Origin: Clostridium sp. JN-9
GTDB taxonomy: Bacteria > Bacillota > Clostridia > Clostridiales > Clostridiaceae
Length of the DNA: 64,000 nucleotides
NCBI RefSeq assembly: GCF_004103695.1
Contig: NZ_CP035280.1
Location: 1,426,001-1,490,000 of the forward strand
Direction of reading: 5' to 3'
Below are positions 62,080-64,000 of this stretch, in pieces. How positions within the stretch are numbered: position 1 is the first letter of the stretch; each line of letters opens with the position of its first letter. The translations under genes and the position numbers were made by a program. The notes beneath the pieces were generated by a model. It did no database searches. It had not been told where the DNA came from and saw nothing but the letters and a program-made list of their open reading frames with translations.

Positions 62080-62478
62080 ATGAGCTCTTTAAAAAACAGA
62101 GTATCATACCTGCAGGGCTTGATGGAAGGTATGGAAATAGACACCTCAGCTAAAGAAGGCAAAATATTATCTGAAATAGCTGCTATTCTTAACGAAGTTT
62201 CCGAGGAAATAGATATTTTACATGAAGATAATGCAGACCTGGAAGAATATGTTGATAATATTGATGAAGATTTAGCTGATGTAGAAGAACTATTATATGA
62301 TGAGGATTATGATGACATAAATGATGAAGACGATGACTTCATAGAAATAAAATGCAGTAATTGCGGAGAAACAGTATATATAGATGAAAATATACTGAAT
62401 AATGAAAAAGACATTACTTGTCCTAATTGTCATAATACCATTAATTTTAAAGACAGTAATTGCTGCAGCGATAAATAA
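62080..62478 (+). CDS. CD1247-type acidic protein with C-terminal zinc ribbon
   Basis: 132 residues from ATG 62080. The N-terminal helix NRVSYLQGLMEGMEIDTSAKEGKI matches the CD1247 N-terminal domain of Clostridia, then a coiled, very acidic stretch (YVDNIDEDLADVEELLYDED), then CSNCG and CPNCH zinc pairs (about 100-125). Function unknown; widely found upstream of spoIIIA genes. Confidence 0.8.
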   Translation: MSSLKNRVSYLQGLMEGMEIDTSAKEGKILSEIAAILNEVSEEIDILHEDNADLEEYVDNIDEDLADVEELLYDEDYDDINDEDDDFIEIKCSNCGETVYIDENILNNEKDITCPNCHNTINFKDSNCCSDK

Positions 62479-62492
62479 ATATATATAATAAC

Positions 62493-62547
62493 AAAGCATA
62501 GTATGCATGGATTTTTATCCTTAAAGCATATTATGCTTTTTTTTATT
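62493..62547 (+). terminator. Terminator before spoIIIAA
   Basis: AAAGCATA plus TATGC (62493-62506) pairs with GCATA plus TATGCTTT (62526-62539), then a T-run. Confidence 0.8.
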
Positions 62548-62609
62548 TTTCTGGAATAATTCCTTATTAACTTAAATATTGTTTATATAAGGAAGGGGAG
62601 ATAAAAAAT

Positions 62610-63527
62610 ATGAACACAAAAGATATTTTCAGCATACTGCCGCAAAATATAAAGACAATACTTAGTTCTATAACAAATTTAAATGACCTTCAGGAAATTA
62701 GAATAAGAGCTGAAAGACCATTAATGGTTGAGGTAGATAATAAAGAGATAGAATTTCGTTATTGTCCAAGCATTGCAGATCTTAGAAGCATAGTGCAGAG
62801 AATGAGTAATTATTCTATATATGCCTTTGAGGAGGAAATTAAGCAGGGATACTTAACTATAAACGGGGGACATAGAATTGGATTATGTGGGACATGCATC
62901 ATGGAACATGGAAAAGTTAAAACCATAAAAAATATTGCTTCCATAAACATAAGGGTATGCAAAGCTGTTACCGGATGTTCCAGTAATATAATTCCATATA
63001 TACAATCCCAGGGGAACATTATTAATTCAATTATAATATCACCGCCTAAGTGTGGGAAAACCACATTAATCAGGGATATAACCAGATTAATCTCCAATGG
63101 ATATAACAATTTAAAAGGTAAAAAAGTATGTGTTATTGATGAAAGAAGTGAGATAGGTGCCTGTTATAATGGCATACCTCAGCTTGATATTGGAAGAAGA
63201 ACAGATGTACTTGATGGATGTCTTAAAAGTTATGGAATTATGATGGCTGTAAGGAGTATGGCACCTGATGTAATTGTGTGTGATGAAATTGGAACTTATA
63301 AAGATGTGGAAAGTATATTAATGGCACTAAACTGCGGAGTAAATCTTATTGCTACCATCCATGGCTACGGCATAGAGGATTTATTTGACAGAGCTGTTTT
63401 CAAAGAACTTATAGATAACAAAGTGTTTCAAAGGGCTATTGTATTAAGCTGCTTAAAAGGAGCGGGAACTGTGGAATATATTTATGATTTCACAAAAATG
63501 CAGTTCCTTTGGAGGAGACAAATATGA
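62610..63527 (+). CDS. spoIIIAA: Stage III sporulation protein AA
   Basis: 305 residues, secretion-type ATPase. LRIRAERPLMVEV-like start, P-loop SPPKCGKTTLIRDI (about 148-161), DERSEIGACYNGIPQ and PDVIVCDEIGTYKDVESI. It powers the SpoIIIA-SpoIIQ channel feeding the forespore. GGAAGGGGAG precedes the ATG. Confidence 0.97.
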   Translation: MNTKDIFSILPQNIKTILSSITNLNDLQEIRIRAERPLMVEVDNKEIEFRYCPSIADLRSIVQRMSNYSIYAFEEEIKQGYLTINGGHRIGLCGTCIMEHGKVKTIKNIASINIRVCKAVTGCSSNIIPYIQSQGNIINSIIISPPKCGKTTLIRDITRLISNGYNNLKGKKVCVIDERSEIGACYNGIPQLDIGRRTDVLDGCLKSYGIMMAVRSMAPDVIVCDEIGTYKDVESILMALNCGVNLIATIHGYGIEDLFDRAVFKELIDNKVFQRAIVLSCLKGAGTVEYIYDFTKMQFLWRRQI

Positions 63528-64000
63528 TTATTAAAATAATATTAAGCTTTGTAATAATAGGTTTATCAACTGCTGCAGGATTTTTTTACAGTGAGGTTTT
63601 TAAAAATAGGACAGATCAATTAAATGAATTAGCAAGATCAATAAATCAGTTTCAGAATGAATTAATATATACCCATACTGCACTGCCGGAGATACTTTCA
63701 AATATATCAAAAAAAAGCAAATATCCTATTAGCTGCATTTTTGAAGATATAGCTTCTATTTTATATACAAATGAAGCTGATAATGTATATTCAGCTTTTG
63801 AAAAGGCATTTGCCGAAAACATGAAAAGTCTCAGCATTAATGAAGATGACATAAATATAATGCTGGACATGGCAAAGACCATTGGAGAAAGTGACATAGA
63901 CGGTCATAAAAGGATTTTCCAACTCACACTGAATAACTTAAAAAAACAAATTGAAAAATCTGAAGAAATTGCAAATAAAAATATAAAAATGTATAGATAT
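63524..64000 (+). CDS. spoIIIAB: Stage III sporulation protein AB (partial, runs off the right edge)
   Basis: 159 codons visible from ATG 63524, ATGA overlap with spoIIIAA. N-terminal helix (IILSFVIIGLSTAAGFFYS), then helical SpoIIIAB domain with LARSINQFQNELIYTHTALPEIL and IGESDIDGHKRIF. Only the first part of the about 170-residue family is present; the end is cut by the window. Confidence 0.93.
   Translation, partial: MIIKIILSFVIIGLSTAAGFFYSEVFKNRTDQLNELARSINQFQNELIYTHTALPEILSNISKKSKYPISCIFEDIASILYTNEADNVYSAFEKAFAENMKSLSINEDDINIMLDMAKTIGESDIDGHKRIFQLTLNNLKKQIEKSEEIANKNIKMYRY

Overview
The window is low-GC Firmicute DNA and most resembles a spore-forming, anaerobic Clostridium (sensu lato). 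The evidence is strong GGAGG ribosome sites, frequent TTG/GTG starts, a dcw (division and cell wall) cluster with a SpoVD-type PBP, spoIIIAA-AB, a CD1247-type protein, PyrR control of uracil uptake and an oxygen-independent, hydrogen-linked energy module. No rRNA, tRNA or CRISPR array was seen.

Region 1 (1-4.0 kb) holds a histidine phosphatase, an unrecognised small basic protein, and an IS1634-type insertion sequence flanked by 217-bp direct repeats. Those repeats contain the likely promoter of the next operon.

Region 2 (4.0-15.1 kb) is one tightly overlapping operon for a membrane-bound, Mrp-antiporter-linked group 4 [NiFe] hydrogenase. Its order is hypC-D-E, the NuoC-like and catalytic NuoD-like subunits, hypA-B, seven small Mrp-type subunits, a large antiporter-like subunit, then NuoH-, NuoB- and NuoI-like subunits. 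The maturation proteins build the NiFe(CN)2CO site. The enzyme should take electrons from ferredoxin, make H2 and couple this to Na+/H+ movement.

Region 3 (15.1-19.8 kb) has deoC, a Lon-family protease whose ATPase P-loop looks lost, and ychF on the minus strand. Regions 4-5 (20-44.9 kb) are the cell-wall and division cluster (mraZ-rsmH-ftsL-spoVD-murE-murF-mraY-ftsW, a second IS, ftsQ, two DUF881 genes, sbp, yggS-sepF-yggT-ylmH-divIVA). It is followed by an inserted shikimate block (aroB-mtnN-aroF-aroA), then yteA-lspA-rluD-pyrR-uraA. murD, murG, murB, ftsA, ftsZ and ileS are not at their usual places.

Region 6 (45-46.6 kb) is a graveyard of transposase fragments (IS1595-like and IS256-like) and small inverted repeats. 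Region 7 (46.7-52.7 kb) holds xth, a THUMP-type RNA methyltransferase, rqcH (minus), dapF and a lipoprotein. Region 8 (52.8-59.4 kb) is a type IV pilus operon: ATPase, platform protein, a major prepilin, several minor prepilins, and PilM/N/O-like assembly proteins. Region 9 (59.5-64 kb) holds aroK, an Xaa-Pro peptidase, efp, a CD1247-type protein and spoIIIAA-AB.

The most unusual features are: (1) a dispersed intergenic repeat family made of a small perfect hairpin next to phased 7-bp repeats (at least nine copies near 18.3, 45-48.8 and 56 kb, often running into stop codons); (2) the long target duplication that copied the hydrogenase promoter; (3) two PyrR-type RNA hairpins, one set to act on uraA translation; (4) a probable ATT start for pilC and a hairpin between the ribosome site and start codon of mraY.
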